From positions 6,601,001-6,665,000 of the forward strand of contig NZ_CP118615.1 in NCBI RefSeq assembly GCF_028993575.1: a stretch of DNA of 64,000 nt. The letters run 5' to 3'. The notes below the pieces were generated by a model, which saw nothing but the letters and a program-made list of their open reading frames with translations, ran no database searches and had not been told where the DNA came from. Every line of letters begins with the position of its first letter. Position 1 is the stretch's first letter. This document shows, piece by piece, positions 1 through 7,860 of the stretch. The translations under genes and the position numbers were made by a program. Origin of the DNA: Micromonospora cathayae (GTDB lineage: Bacteria; Actinomycetota; Actinomycetes; Mycobacteriales; Micromonosporaceae).

Positions 1-254
1 CCCCGCAGCGGGGCGTAGCTGCCGTTGTAGATGACCTCGGTCATCGTGGGCTCGAAGAAGAAGGTCAGGAAGACACCGGTCAACAGCAGGACGATGAACG
101 AGAACAGCGCGATCTCGCCCAGCAGGAAGGACCAGTGGTCGGGGAAGACCTTGTTGAGCACCCGGCGCAGCGGGGTCGACACGGCGAACCGGTCGTCCAC
201 CCCGGCGGCGGCCTTGCCGGGGACTGCTGCTACGTCAAACTTACGGCGCTTCAT
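1..254 (-). CDS. qcrB: QcrB, cytochrome b subunit of bc1 complex (N-terminal 84 residues)
   Basis: This is the start of the cytochrome b subunit of the actinobacterial menaquinol:cytochrome c reductase; the rest lies beyond the window edge. Translation from the ATG at 252-254 begins [18 protein letters not shown] and reaches a first membrane segment at about residues 43-66, preceded by the [11 protein letters not shown] stretch typical of QcrB. The ATG overlaps the qcrA stop by four bases (ATGA), so the two genes are translationally coupled at the end of the ctaE-qcrC-qcrA-qcrB operon. The haem ligands are not in the visible part. The call rests on N-terminal similarity and operon position. 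Confidence 0.9.
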   Translation of the reverse strand, partial: MKRRKFDVAAVPGKAAAGVDDRFAVSTPLRRVLNKVFPDHWSFLLGEIALFSFIVLLLTGVFLTFFFEPTMTEVIYNGSYAPLR

Positions 255-1330
255 GGCCGCTCCCAGAAGTCGGGCCCGACGGTCTCGGTGTAGTCGGACT
301 TTGCCACGAAGAAGCCCTCGGCGTCCACCTCGATCGGCAGCTGCGGCAGACGCCGGCTGGCCGGACCGAAGATGGGCCGGGCGTTGTCGGTGATCAGGAA
401 CTGCGACTGGTGGCAGGGGCAGAGCAGCCGGTTGGTCTGCTGCTCGTACAGGCTGGCCGGGCAACCCGCGTGGGTGCAGATCTTCGAGTAGGCGGCGTAG
501 TTGCCCCACATGTAGTCGCCGTGCCCGACCCGGTCGTTGGCCTCGCGGGCCGCCACCGCGTCGGACTCCCGCAGGTGGATCAGCAGCGTCACCGAGTCGG
601 CGTGCTTGTTGCTGACGCCGTTCTCGATACCGGGGAAGACGGTGATCTGACCACCGGCGCTGACGTCGGCCGGGCGGACCGGACGACCGTCCTCGCGGAC
701 CAGCCGGATCTTCTCGCCGTTCTCGCCCGGCTTGAAGCCGGTGGTGAACATCTGGTTGTTCTCGTGCGGCTGCTTGAGCAGACCACCGACCAGCGGCGCG
801 GCGGCCACCGCGCCGACCGGGGCCAGCCCGGCCAGCAGCGAGATGCCGAGCAGCGGACGACGCTTCACGCCCAGCTCGTCGGCGACGTACAGCATGGTCT
901 GGCCGGTGATCCGGCGGCCCTCGGCGTCCACCTCGCCCTCGTGCCGGTCCTGGATGGCGACCTCCTTGGGCAGCAACTTCTTGCCCCAGGTGAGGATGCC
1001 GAAACCGATGCCGAGCAGGGCCACGCCGAGCGTCAGGCCGAGCAGCGGAGTGTAGTAGTTGTAGCCGCTGCTGCCCGGCTTGTACTCCCAGGGCCACCAG
1101 ATGTAGACGACCAGGAAGGCGGTCGCGGCGAGGCCGGTCAGCAGGAAGAACGAGGCCACCAGCCGGGTGGTCCGCCGCTCGGCCTTGCTGCCGGGGACGA
1201 ACTGCGGCTCGTAGTGGACGATCTCGATGTCGTCCCGGCGCAGACCCTCGCGGACGATGTCGAACCGGGTCAGCTCGGGGTCGTCGAAGTCGAGGGGCTC
1301 CCGGGCCGGGTTCTCGGTGTGCGTGCTCAT
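251..1330 (-). CDS. qcrA: QcrA, Rieske iron-sulfur subunit of bc1 complex
   Basis: Rieske [2Fe-2S] subunit that takes electrons from menaquinol and passes them to the dihaem cytochrome QcrC. The 359-residue product has the long actinobacterial N-terminus with three predicted membrane segments (about 58-80, 94-114, 160-185), instead of the single anchor of mitochondrial proteins. The cluster motifs are CTHAGC (from residue 285) and CPCH (304-307); Cys285, His287, Cys304 and His307 should ligate the cluster, and Cys290 and Cys306 form the disulfide. The ATG at 1328-1330 lies 67 bases after qcrC. The stop overlaps qcrB. All key residues are intact. Confidence 0.96.
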   Translation of the reverse strand: MSTHTENPAREPLDFDDPELTRFDIVREGLRRDDIEIVHYEPQFVPGSKAERRTTRLVASFFLLTGLAATAFLVVYIWWPWEYKPGSSGYNYYTPLLGLTLGVALLGIGFGILTWGKKLLPKEVAIQDRHEGEVDAEGRRITGQTMLYVADELGVKRRPLLGISLLAGLAPVGAVAAAPLVGGLLKQPHENNQMFTTGFKPGENGEKIRLVREDGRPVRPADVSAGGQITVFPGIENGVSNKHADSVTLLIHLRESDAVAAREANDRVGHGDYMWGNYAAYSKICTHAGCPASLYEQQTNRLLCPCHQSQFLITDNARPIFGPASRRLPQLPIEVDAEGFFVAKSDYTETVGPDFWERP

Positions 1331-1397
1331 GCCGTCACCTCGCTACGGGCGGTGCCGAGCGCGGGCACCACGGCGCTGAATCGAATGATTCGCTCGG

Positions 1398-2234
1398 TCA
1401 CGACTTGCCCGCAATCCACAGGGCAGCGAAGACGAGCGCGACGATGCCGACCAGGAAGATGGCCAGGCCCTCGGTCGAGGGGCCGTACCGCCCCAGGTTG
1501 AACCCGCCCGGGTCCTGGTCGGTCTTCAGGGTCTCCTGGATGTAGGCGATGATGTCCGCCTTCTGCTCCGGAGTGATCTGGTTGTCGCCGAACACCGGCA
1601 TGTTCTGCGGGCCGCTGAGCATCGCGGCGTAGATCTGCCGGTCGCTGGCGGGCGCGAGGCTCGGCGCGTACTTGCCGGAGGAGAGGGCGCCACCGCCACC
1701 GCCGAAGGCGTGGCACTGCGAGCAGTTGATGCGGAACAGCTCGCCGCCGGTGGAGACGTTGGCGTCCGCGCGCAGGTCACCCTCGGGGACCTGCGGGCCA
1801 CCGCCGAGTTCCTGGATGTACTGGGCGAGCTGACGGGTCTGCTCGTCGGTGAAGACCGGGGTCTTCCGCTCGGCCTGCGCCTCCTGCCGGGCCATCGGCA
1901 TCCGACCGGAGCTGACCTGGAACTCGACCGACGCCGCGCCGACGCCGATGAGGCTCGGCCCGCGCCCCTCGACCCCCTGCGCGTTCCGACCGTGGCAGCT
2001 CACGCAGCTCACGTCGAACAGCGCCTTGCCCTCGGCGGCGGCTCCGGTGAGCGGCGGGTTGTCCTGCGCCTGCGCGCCCGGGGCGAAGACGGCGTAGGCA
2101 CCGCCGGCCAGCATGAGCGCGGCGATCAGCCGGACCGCGGCACCCAGCCGGCGGCGGCCCCTGCTGGGCACCACGGACCGCTGGCGGCGCAGCCGCGCGA
2201 GCAGGCCGCGTCGGCGGTCGTTGTCAGAAGTCAT
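1398..2234 (-). CDS. qcrC: QcrC, dihaem cytochrome c subunit
   Basis: Membrane-bound dihaem cytochrome c that replaces soluble cytochrome c in actinobacteria and wires the bc1 complex directly to the aa3 oxidase. The 278-residue product has two CxxCH haem sites, CVSCH at 77-81 and CSQCH at 171-175, an N-terminal membrane segment at about 31-50 ending near an AQA site, and a C-terminal anchor at about 250-272. Each cytochrome c domain also carries candidate axial methionines (GRMPMAR, QNMPVFG). It sits between ctaE and qcrA in the same orientation, in the usual order. Confidence 0.95.
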   Translation of the reverse strand: MTSDNDRRRGLLARLRRQRSVVPSRGRRRLGAAVRLIAALMLAGGAYAVFAPGAQAQDNPPLTGAAAEGKALFDVSCVSCHGRNAQGVEGRGPSLIGVGAASVEFQVSSGRMPMARQEAQAERKTPVFTDEQTRQLAQYIQELGGGPQVPEGDLRADANVSTGGELFRINCSQCHAFGGGGGALSSGKYAPSLAPASDRQIYAAMLSGPQNMPVFGDNQITPEQKADIIAYIQETLKTDQDPGGFNLGRYGPSTEGLAIFLVGIVALVFAALWIAGKS

Positions 2235-2297
2235 GACCTGTGTCCTTAACCGGTTGGACCTTGTGTCTCGGGACGGTGCGGCGCCGCGGCGCCAAGA

Positions 2298-2897
2298 TCA
2301 CTGGAGCCAGTAGATCATGGCGTAGAGCCCGATCCACACCACGTCGACGAAGTGCCAGTAGTAGGACACGACGATGGCCGACGTGGCCTGGGCGGGCGTG
2401 AACCGGCCCATGGTGGTGCGGATCATGAAGATGACGAAGGCGATCAGACCACCGGTCACGTGCAGGCCGTGGAACCCGGTGGTCAGGTAGAACATCGACC
2501 CGTACCCGTCCGAGTTGATCTTGATGCCCTCGTGGACCAGCTCGCGGTACTCGTTGAGCTGACCGAGAACGAAGATCAGGCCCATCACGAAGGTGATGGT
2601 GAACCAGCGCCGCAGCGCGTGCACGTCACCCTTCTCGGCGGCGAACACCCCGAGCTGGCAGGTCACCGAGGACATCACCAGGATCACCGTGAAGGTGGTC
2701 GCGTACGGGATGTTGAGTGCCTCGGTGTGCTCCGCCCACTGCTCCGGCGCCGCCGCGCGGATGGAGAAGTACATCGCGAACAGGGCCGCGAAGAACATGA
2801 GTTCGCTGGAGAGCCAGACGATCGTCCCGACGCTGACCATGTTGGGGCGCGTCAGGGAATGGATCCGGCTCTTATCAATGGCTGGGGCCGCAGTCAC
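2298..2897 (-). CDS. ctaE: CtaE, cytochrome c oxidase subunit III
   Basis: Subunit III of the aa3-type cytochrome c oxidase, first gene of the ctaE-qcrCAB operon. From the GTG at 2895-2897 the product is 199 residues ([20 protein letters not shown]), with five membrane segments, a normal length for the short actinobacterial form. The reading frame stays open 16 codons upstream, but those residues ([11 protein letters not shown]...) look non-native. An AATAAT element ends six bases before the GTG, so a leaderless start is possible; no good ribosome site is visible. The stop is 63 bases before qcrC. Confidence 0.93.
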   Translation of the reverse strand: MTAAPAIDKSRIHSLTRPNMVSVGTIVWLSSELMFFAALFAMYFSIRAAAPEQWAEHTEALNIPYATTFTVILVMSSVTCQLGVFAAEKGDVHALRRWFTITFVMGLIFVLGQLNEYRELVHEGIKINSDGYGSMFYLTTGFHGLHVTGGLIAFVIFMIRTTMGRFTPAQATSAIVVSYYWHFVDVVWIGLYAMIYWLQ

Positions 2898-2992
2898 GGG
2901 CTCATTATTGCTGCCGATCAGGCACCGCGAGCAGCGGGGTGGCATACCCGTCGTTCAGGTGGCCCGACGGAGGGCGTCCGGTTCGCCTGGCC

Positions 2993-2998
2993 TAGCCT
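2993..2998 (+). promoter_or_regulatory. -10 element of a leaderless start (ctaG)
   Basis: TAGCCT is followed by seven bases and then the GTG at 3006, with no ribosome site between. The transcript probably begins at or next to the start codon. The same arrangement recurs at many genes in this window. Confidence 0.55.
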
Positions 2999-3005
2999 GA
3001 AAAGC

Positions 3006-3965
3006 GTGCTGCACGTCGATCCGATCTTGACAACCGCCACCGCGGCCGGAGCGGGGCGACCGCTCGCCGCCGAGGCGCCGCCGCCGTTCGAGATCACCCG
3101 GGTCTTCACCGAGATCCAGTTGGACTCCTGGCTGGCCGTCGGCCTGGTGCTGGCCGCCGGACTCTACCTGTACGGGGTGCACCGGCTGCGGGTACGCGGG
3201 GACCGCTGGCCGATCGCCCGGACGGTGTTCTTCCTCGGTCCCGGGCTGGGTGGCATCGCCTCGGTCACGCTCAGCGGCGTCCACGCCTACGACACCGCCC
3301 TGCTGTCGGTGCACATGGTCCAGCACATGGTGCTCTCCATGGTCGCGCCGATCTTCCTGGCGCTCGGCGCCCCGGTCACCCTGGCGCTGCGTACCCTGCC
3401 GAAGGAGCCCCGGCGGCGGCTGCTGGCCGTCGTGCACAGCCGGATCGTGCGGATCTGGACCTTCCCGCTGGTCGCCTTCACGATCTTCGTGGTCAACCCG
3501 TTCGTGCTCTACTTCACCGACCTCTACCGGTACACCCTCGAGCACGTCTGGGCGCACGAGCTGATGCACGCCCACTTCATCATGACCGGCTGCGTGTTCT
3601 TCTGGCCGCTACTCGGCCTGGACCCGCTCCCCGGGCGCTGGCCGTACCCGGCCCGGGCGCTGCTGATGGTGCTCTCCGTGCCGTTCCACACCGTGCTCGG
3701 CCTGACCGTCATGCAGAGCACCACCCTGTTCGGCGGCGACTGGTACCCGTCGCTCGACCTGTCCTGGTCCGACCCCTGGGACGACCAGGTCGTCGCCGGG
3801 GGCATCCTCTGGGCCGGCGGGGAGTTCGTCAGCATCACCATGCTGGCCGTCCTGGTGGTGCAGTGGGTCCGGCAGTCCGAGCGGGAGGCCCGGCGGGTCG
3901 ACCGCGACCTGGACCGGCAGGAGGCCCAGCAGGCCCGGGAGAGCGCCGCCGGCGCCCCCGCCTGA
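3006..3965 (+). CDS. CtaG-family cytochrome c oxidase assembly membrane protein
   Basis: Polytopic membrane protein of the Caa3_CtaG family, implicated in copper delivery to and assembly of haem-copper oxidases. The 319-residue product has about seven membrane segments; the family signature is the His/Met-rich stretch HMVQHMVLSMVAPIFLALG at about residues 100-118, plus HELMHAHF later, candidate copper-binding positions. The C-terminus is a charged cytoplasmic tail rich in Arg, Asp and Gln. The gene is divergent from ctaE, which fits a role in oxidase assembly. The GTG start is chosen because a TAGCCT -10 lies seven bases upstream; the frame is open much further upstream but overlaps ctaE. Confidence 0.88.
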   Translation: MLHVDPILTTATAAGAGRPLAAEAPPPFEITRVFTEIQLDSWLAVGLVLAAGLYLYGVHRLRVRGDRWPIARTVFFLGPGLGGIASVTLSGVHAYDTALLSVHMVQHMVLSMVAPIFLALGAPVTLALRTLPKEPRRRLLAVVHSRIVRIWTFPLVAFTIFVVNPFVLYFTDLYRYTLEHVWAHELMHAHFIMTGCVFFWPLLGLDPLPGRWPYPARALLMVLSVPFHTVLGLTVMQSTTLFGGDWYPSLDLSWSDPWDDQVVAGGILWAGGEFVSITMLAVLVVQWVRQSEREARRVDRDLDRQEAQQARESAAGAPA

Positions 3966-4072
3966 CGGCGCGCGAACGGCACGGCGGCACCGGCCGCGCC
4001 GGGCGGGACGTCGGCCGGCCCGGACCGACCGGTACGATCGGCGGCAGCTACGAGGTGGGAGCAAAGCCAGCG

Positions 4073-4477
4073 ATGAGCGATCGTCTTTACACCGTCCTGC
4101 TCTACAGCGACGACCCGCAGGTGCGCGACCGGATGCGGCTGGCCGTGGGCACCCGTCCCGCCGCCGACCTGCACGTCGAGTTCGTCGAGGCGGCCAGCTA
4201 CGCCGAGTGCATCCGGCTGGTCGACGACTACGAGATCCACCTGATGCTGCTCGACGGCGAGGCGACCCCGGCCGGGGGCATCGGCATCGCCCGGCAGATC
4301 AAGGACGACCGGGCGGACGCTCCCCCGACCTGCGTGGTGATCGCCCGGGCCGCCGACCGTTGGCTGGCCGCGTACGCCGAGGTCGACGCGACCCTGGTGC
4401 ACCCGCTCGACCCGGTGACCACCGGCCGTACCATCGCCGAGCTGCTGCGCCGGCAGGCCGTCGACCGGGTCGGCTGA
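4073..4477 (+). CDS. Receiver-domain-like protein, stand-alone response regulator homologue
   Basis: A 134-residue protein with the alternating beta-alpha pattern of a CheY-type receiver domain and no output domain. The likely phosphoacceptor strand is HLMLLDGEATPAGG, with Asp near residue 60, and the usual acidic pair after strand 1 is YSDD (residues 12-15). The conserved Lys of strand 5 is not obvious (it reads THVHPLDP-like, VHPLDP), so phosphorylation is uncertain. ATG at 4073 is preceded by GAGGTGGGAG about 15 bases upstream and a TACGAT -10 at 4033. It lies just before trpD in the same direction. Its partner is unknown. Confidence 0.7.
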   Translation: MSDRLYTVLLYSDDPQVRDRMRLAVGTRPAADLHVEFVEAASYAECIRLVDDYEIHLMLLDGEATPAGGIGIARQIKDDRADAPPTCVVIARAADRWLAAYAEVDATLVHPLDPVTTGRTIAELLRRQAVDRVG

Positions 4478-4593
4478 CCGACTCCCCCCGACGCGGTCCG
4501 GGCCCGCCCGGGTTTCCGTGATCGTCCGGCCCGGCCCGTCACCGTCGACCCCGGGCCCCACCCGCATCCCACGTCTGCTCGGGAGGGCCCACC

Positions 4594-5640
4594 ATGGGCG
4601 ATCGGACCTGGCCGCACCTGCTCGCCGCGCTGCTGCGCGGCGAGGAACTCCCCACCGCCGACACCGCGTGGGCGATGGGCGAGATCATGGCGGGCGCGGC
4701 CACCCCGGTCCAGATCGCCACCTTCGCCGTCGGGCTGCGGGCCAAGGGCGAGACGCCCACCGAGCTGGCCGGCCTGGTCGAGGCGATGCTCGGCAGCGCG
4801 GTCCCGGTCACGCTGCCCGAGCAGACCAGGGCCACCGCGCTGGACGTGGTCGGCACCGGCGGTGACCTCGCCCACACGGTCAACATCTCGACCATGGCGG
4901 CCCTGGTGGTGGCCGGGGCGGGGGTCCGGGTGGTCAAGCACGGCAACCGGGCCGCCTCCTCCTCGTGCGGCACGGCCGACCTGCTCGAGTTCCTCGGCGT
5001 ACCGCTGGATCTCGACCCGGACCAGGTGGCCCGGTGCGTGGCCGAGGCCGGCATCGGGTTCTGCTTCGCCGGGCGGTTCCACCCGGGCATGCGGCACGCC
5101 GGCCCGGTCCGCCGGGAGATCGGCGTACCCACGTTCTTCAACTTCCTCGGCCCGCTGAGCAACCCGGCCCGCCCCCGGGCCGGCGCGGTCGGCTGCTTCG
5201 ACCTGCGGATGGCGCCGGTGATGGCCGCGGTCTTCGCCGCCCGGGGCGACTCGGTCCTGGTGATGCGGGGCGAGGACGGGCTGGACGAGTTCAGCACCGC
5301 CGCACCGACCCGCTTCTGGGTGGCCCAGTCCGGCACTGTCAGGGAGACGCTGCTGGACTCGACCGACCTCGGGGTACCCCGGGCCACCCTCGCCGACCTA
5401 CGGGGCGCTGACGCCCCGTACAACGCCGACGTGGCCCGTCGGCTGCTGGCCGGTGAGCGCGGGCCGGTACGCGACGCGGTGCTCGTCAACGCCGCCGCCG
5501 CGCTCGCCACCCAGGGCCCGCTCGACGGCGACCTCGGTACCGCGGTCCGCGCCGGCCTGGACCGGGCCGCCGAGTCCATCGACTCCGGTGCGGCGGCCAA
5601 GGCCCTGGACCGCTGGGTCGAGGTGGCCCGCTCGGTCTGA
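4594..5640 (+). CDS. trpD: Anthranilate phosphoribosyltransferase TrpD
   Basis: Second committed step of tryptophan synthesis: transfer of phosphoribosyl from PRPP to anthranilate. The 348-residue product has the family hallmarks: the PRPP/Mg loop GTGGD near residue 90, [15 protein letters not shown] for anthranilate and PRPP binding, [15 protein letters not shown], and [12 protein letters not shown]. The length is standard. A ribosome site GGGAGG lies about ten bases before the ATG. No other trp gene is adjacent; in M. tuberculosis trpD likewise stands next to ctaE. All motifs are intact. Confidence 0.96.
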   Translation: MGDRTWPHLLAALLRGEELPTADTAWAMGEIMAGAATPVQIATFAVGLRAKGETPTELAGLVEAMLGSAVPVTLPEQTRATALDVVGTGGDLAHTVNISTMAALVVAGAGVRVVKHGNRAASSSCGTADLLEFLGVPLDLDPDQVARCVAEAGIGFCFAGRFHPGMRHAGPVRREIGVPTFFNFLGPLSNPARPRAGAVGCFDLRMAPVMAAVFAARGDSVLVMRGEDGLDEFSTAAPTRFWVAQSGTVRETLLDSTDLGVPRATLADLRGADAPYNADVARRLLAGERGPVRDAVLVNAAAALATQGPLDGDLGTAVRAGLDRAAESIDSGAAAKALDRWVEVARSV

Positions 5641-5761
5641 GCCCCGGCCCCGTCCGCCGGTGCCCTGGCCCTCCGTCCGCTCCCTGACCCGTCGTCGGCG
5701 CCCTGACCTGCCGGCCGCCGGCCGGGTCCGGCCCCGGGCGGGGTTGTCGTACCGGCGTGCC

Positions 5762-5782
5762 AAACTACGCCCCGAGTAGTTT
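5762..5782. repeat. Inverted repeat, possible operator
   Basis: AAACTAC (5762-5768) and GTAGTTT (5776-5782) are perfect seven-base arms around a seven-base spacer, in the AT-richer part of the 226-base gap before the small zinc-ribbon-like gene. Size and place suit a dimeric regulator. The regulator is not identifiable. Confidence 0.35.
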
Positions 5783-5866
5783 TCCGCCGCTGCCGATGCC
5801 TGCGGAACGCGCCCGGCGCAGTCGTCACCGCCGGTCCCGGCAGCCCCCTGAGGAAAGGAGACGCCC

Positions 5867-6079
5867 GTGTCGGAGCGCGAGCTGTACTGCGAGAGCTGCC
5901 AGGGCGTCCAGCCGTTCGAGGTCCCGCCGTGTGTCGACGGCCACGGGGCCGACTGCCCCGAGCTGGCCTGCACCGGGTGCGGGTCGGCCCTGGTGATCGC
6001 CACCTTCACCTTCCGGCCGATCCGGCTGGCCGACCGGCGGCGGGCGGCCCGACGCCCGGCGCACCGCCGGGCCGCCTGA
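5867..6079 (+). CDS. Small Cys-rich (zinc-ribbon-like) protein
   Basis: A 70-residue protein of unknown function. It has paired cysteines, YCESC near the start and ACTGCG around residue 38, plus two further Cys (PPCVDGHGADCPE), a pattern consistent with a small zinc ribbon. The C-terminus is strongly basic (RRRAARRPAHRRAA), so nucleic-acid binding is possible. The GTG start has the best ribosome site in the region, AAAGGAG at 5854-5860 with six-base spacing. It is a single gene followed by a strong hairpin terminator. I do not recognise a named family. Confidence 0.75.
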   Translation: MSERELYCESCQGVQPFEVPPCVDGHGADCPELACTGCGSALVIATFTFRPIRLADRRRAARRPAHRRAA

Positions 6080-6091
6080 CCCTGCATACAC

Positions 6092-6126
6092 CGAAGGCCG
6101 CCTCCCGAAGAGGGAGGCGGCCTTCG
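6092..6126 (+). terminator. Hairpin terminator
   Basis: Fifteen-base perfect stem (6092-6106 with 6112-6126) and loop GAAGA, 12 bases after the stop of the zinc-ribbon-like gene. There is no U-tract, as is common in actinobacteria. It may also stop transcription coming from ctaF on the other strand. Confidence 0.8.
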
Positions 6127-6177
6127 CCGTGGTCGTCCGAGGCCCGCCGGTGCGGCCGGGCCGTCCTCCAGCACCCG

Positions 6178-6281
6178 CTCAGTAATCGGCGGTGCGCCGG
6201 GGGCTCAGTGCTCGACGATGCGCAGGGTGCTCAATGCTCGACGATGCCGAGGATGCTCAGTGCTCGGCGGTGCGCCGGGTG
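6178..6281. repeat. Four tandem copies of a 26-bp unit at the ctaF 3' end
   Basis: Units at 6178-6203, 6204-6229, 6230-6255 and 6256-6281, each beginning CTCA and sharing a core like GTGCTCGACGATG or GTGCTCGGCGGTG. The last unit contains the stop codon and last seven codons of ctaF on the minus strand; the other three lie just downstream of that stop. A 26-bp unit shifts frame at each copy, so the repeats look like duplications of the gene's own 3' end. Confidence 0.85.
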
Positions 6282-6682
6282 CCGGTGTAGTACTCGAAGA
6301 GCAGCCCCGAGGCGGCCAGGGTGACCGCCACCAGGCCGAGGCCCAGCAGCCAGAACTGCCAGAGCACCAGGCCCATCCCGGCGGTCGCGGCGGCCAGCGC
6401 CAGACCGAACGGCCAGTAGCTGCCCGGGCTGAAGAAGCCGATCTCGCCCGCGCCGTCGGCGATCTCACCGTCGGCCCGGTCCTCCGGCCGCAGGTCGATC
6501 CGGCGGGCGACGAACCAGAAGAAGCCGCCGCACATGGCGCAGAGCAGGAACGACAGCAGCAGGGCCACCGTGCCGACCCACTCGACCCGACCGGTGTCGC
6601 CGTGCGTCCAGAAGCCGTACAGGCCGGTGGCGAAGAGCAGGAACGCCGCGATGACGGAGAAGATCTTCCACTCGGTACGCAT
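6257..6682 (-). CDS. ctaF: CtaF, cytochrome c oxidase subunit IV (actinobacterial)
   Basis: Small membrane subunit IV of the actinobacterial aa3 oxidase. The 141-residue product has four membrane segments in two pairs (about 8-27 and 36-57, then 88-107 and 110-128) separated by a charged loop. The start is the ATG of MRTEWKIFSVIAAFLL, the family's typical N-terminus; the longer open frame upstream is low-complexity. It follows ctaC with a ten-base gap, the usual ctaC-ctaF order. Its last codons lie inside the fourth copy of a 26-bp tandem repeat. Confidence 0.92.
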   Translation of the reverse strand: MRTEWKIFSVIAAFLLFATGLYGFWTHGDTGRVEWVGTVALLLSFLLCAMCGGFFWFVARRIDLRPEDRADGEIADGAGEIGFFSPGSYWPFGLALAAATAGMGLVLWQFWLLGLGLVAVTLAASGLLFEYYTGTRRTAEH

Positions 6683-6692
6683 GCCCGCCTCC

Positions 6693-7667
6693 TCAGCGTC
6701 CCGCGCCGGCCGACGCGTCGGACGCGTTGTTGAAGTTGCTCCCGGTCCGCCGGGTGTCGAACGGCCGGGTGGTCGTCGCGTACGGCTCCTCACCGATCGC
6801 CTCGAGCGCCTCCTGGGTCGACCGGCCGTCCCGCTTGGCGGCGAGGAACTGGTCGTACTCCTGCGGCGACACGACCCGCAGCTCGAAGTTCATGAAGGCG
6901 TGGTAGCTGCCGCACAGCTCGGCGCAGCGGCCGACGTACGCGCCCTCGGCCACCAACTCGGAGACCTCGAACTCGTTGCGCACGTTGCCGGGCATGACGT
7001 CCCGCTTGAAGAGCAGCTCCGGCACCCAGAACGAGTGGATGACGTCCTTGCTGGTCTCCTCGAACCGGATCGACCGGCCGGTCGGCAGCACCAGCACCGG
7101 GATGACCTCGCTGGTGCCGAGCACCGAGGCGACGGTGTTGGCGTCCTTGCCGAGCCCGTCCCGGTAGTTGAACTGCCAGTTCCACTTGAACGCGACGACC
7201 TCGACCACCACGTCCGGGTTCGGCGTCCGCCGCTCGACGTCGGTCTGCACGATCGCGGTGTAGTAGAACAGCACGGAGACGACCAGGATCGGCGCGATGG
7301 TGTAGAGGAACTCCATCGGCATGTTGAACCGGGTCTGCACGGGCAGCTCGTTACCGCGCTTGCGGTACCGCACGATGCACCAGAAGATCAGGCCCCAGAC
7401 GAAGACCCCGACCGCGAGCGCCGCGATGCAGGACGCGATCCACAGGTCGTACATCCGCCGGGACTCGGCCGAGATGCCGCCCTCCGGCCAACCGAACCCG
7501 CCGAACGCCGCACCGACGTCACACCCCGTCAGCAGGACCAGCGTCGCCGCTGCACCGAGACCGAGCCCGGCGAGCCGACCGGCACTCCGACCCCGGCGCC
7601 CACCGGCTCCTGGGGAAGCACTGTGCCGTACGGCCGTCGACCGTACCTCCGAACTCCTTGCGACCAC
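6693..7667 (-). CDS. ctaC: CtaC, cytochrome c oxidase subunit II
   Basis: Subunit II of the aa3 oxidase, carrying the CuA centre that accepts electrons from QcrC. From the GTG at 7665-7667 the product has 324 residues. It has a lipoprotein signal with lipobox LLTGC (Cys at about 49), two membrane segments (about 75-97 and 116-138) and the CuA motif GRCAELCGSYHAFMNF with both Cys, Glu, His and Met present. GGAGG lies about ten bases before the GTG; the longer frame upstream is not needed. A TAATCT -10 at 7770-7765 could drive ctaC-ctaF. The catalytic subunit gene ctaD is not in this window. Confidence 0.95.
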   Translation of the reverse strand: MVARSSEVRSTAVRHSASPGAGGRRGRSAGRLAGLGLGAAATLVLLTGCDVGAAFGGFGWPEGGISAESRRMYDLWIASCIAALAVGVFVWGLIFWCIVRYRKRGNELPVQTRFNMPMEFLYTIAPILVVSVLFYYTAIVQTDVERRTPNPDVVVEVVAFKWNWQFNYRDGLGKDANTVASVLGTSEVIPVLVLPTGRSIRFEETSKDVIHSFWVPELLFKRDVMPGNVRNEFEVSELVAEGAYVGRCAELCGSYHAFMNFELRVVSPQEYDQFLAAKRDGRSTQEALEAIGEEPYATTTRPFDTRRTGSNFNNASDASAGAGR

Positions 7668-7764
7668 CTGGTCCTGCCTCCCTAGCGCGCCGCGGTGTCT
7701 GGTCGGTGACCGCCCGGCCGGGCGGAGTGACAGCACCGGCGGCAAAGGCGTCACCGACGGTCGC

Positions 7765-7770
7765 AGATTA
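7765..7770 (-). promoter_or_regulatory. Candidate -10 for ctaC-ctaF
   Basis: TAATCT on the minus strand, about 100 bases upstream of the ctaC GTG, in the gap shared with the divergent cysteine desulfurase gene. No convincing -35 was seen. Confidence 0.4.
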
Positions 7771-7847
7771 CTCGACCATGACGGACCGGACCGCCCTGGG
7801 GTCACGTGTCCACCACGGTAGGGGGATGTCAGCGCCGGTCCGCGCGC

Positions 7848-7853
7848 TACGTT
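7848..7853 (+). promoter_or_regulatory. -10 element of a leaderless start (cysteine desulfurase)
   Basis: TACGTT with seven bases before the GTG at 7861 and no Shine-Dalgarno sequence between. Confidence 0.5.
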
Positions 7854-7860
7854 GGCACCC

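Noticed and set aside
2280..2293. GGCGCCGCGGCGCC palindrome between qcrC and ctaE as an operator
   Set aside because: Such pure GC palindromes arise often by chance here; it is inside an operon.
6178..6281. 26-bp repeats as a CRISPR array
   Set aside because: Units are directly adjacent with no spacers and match the end of ctaF.
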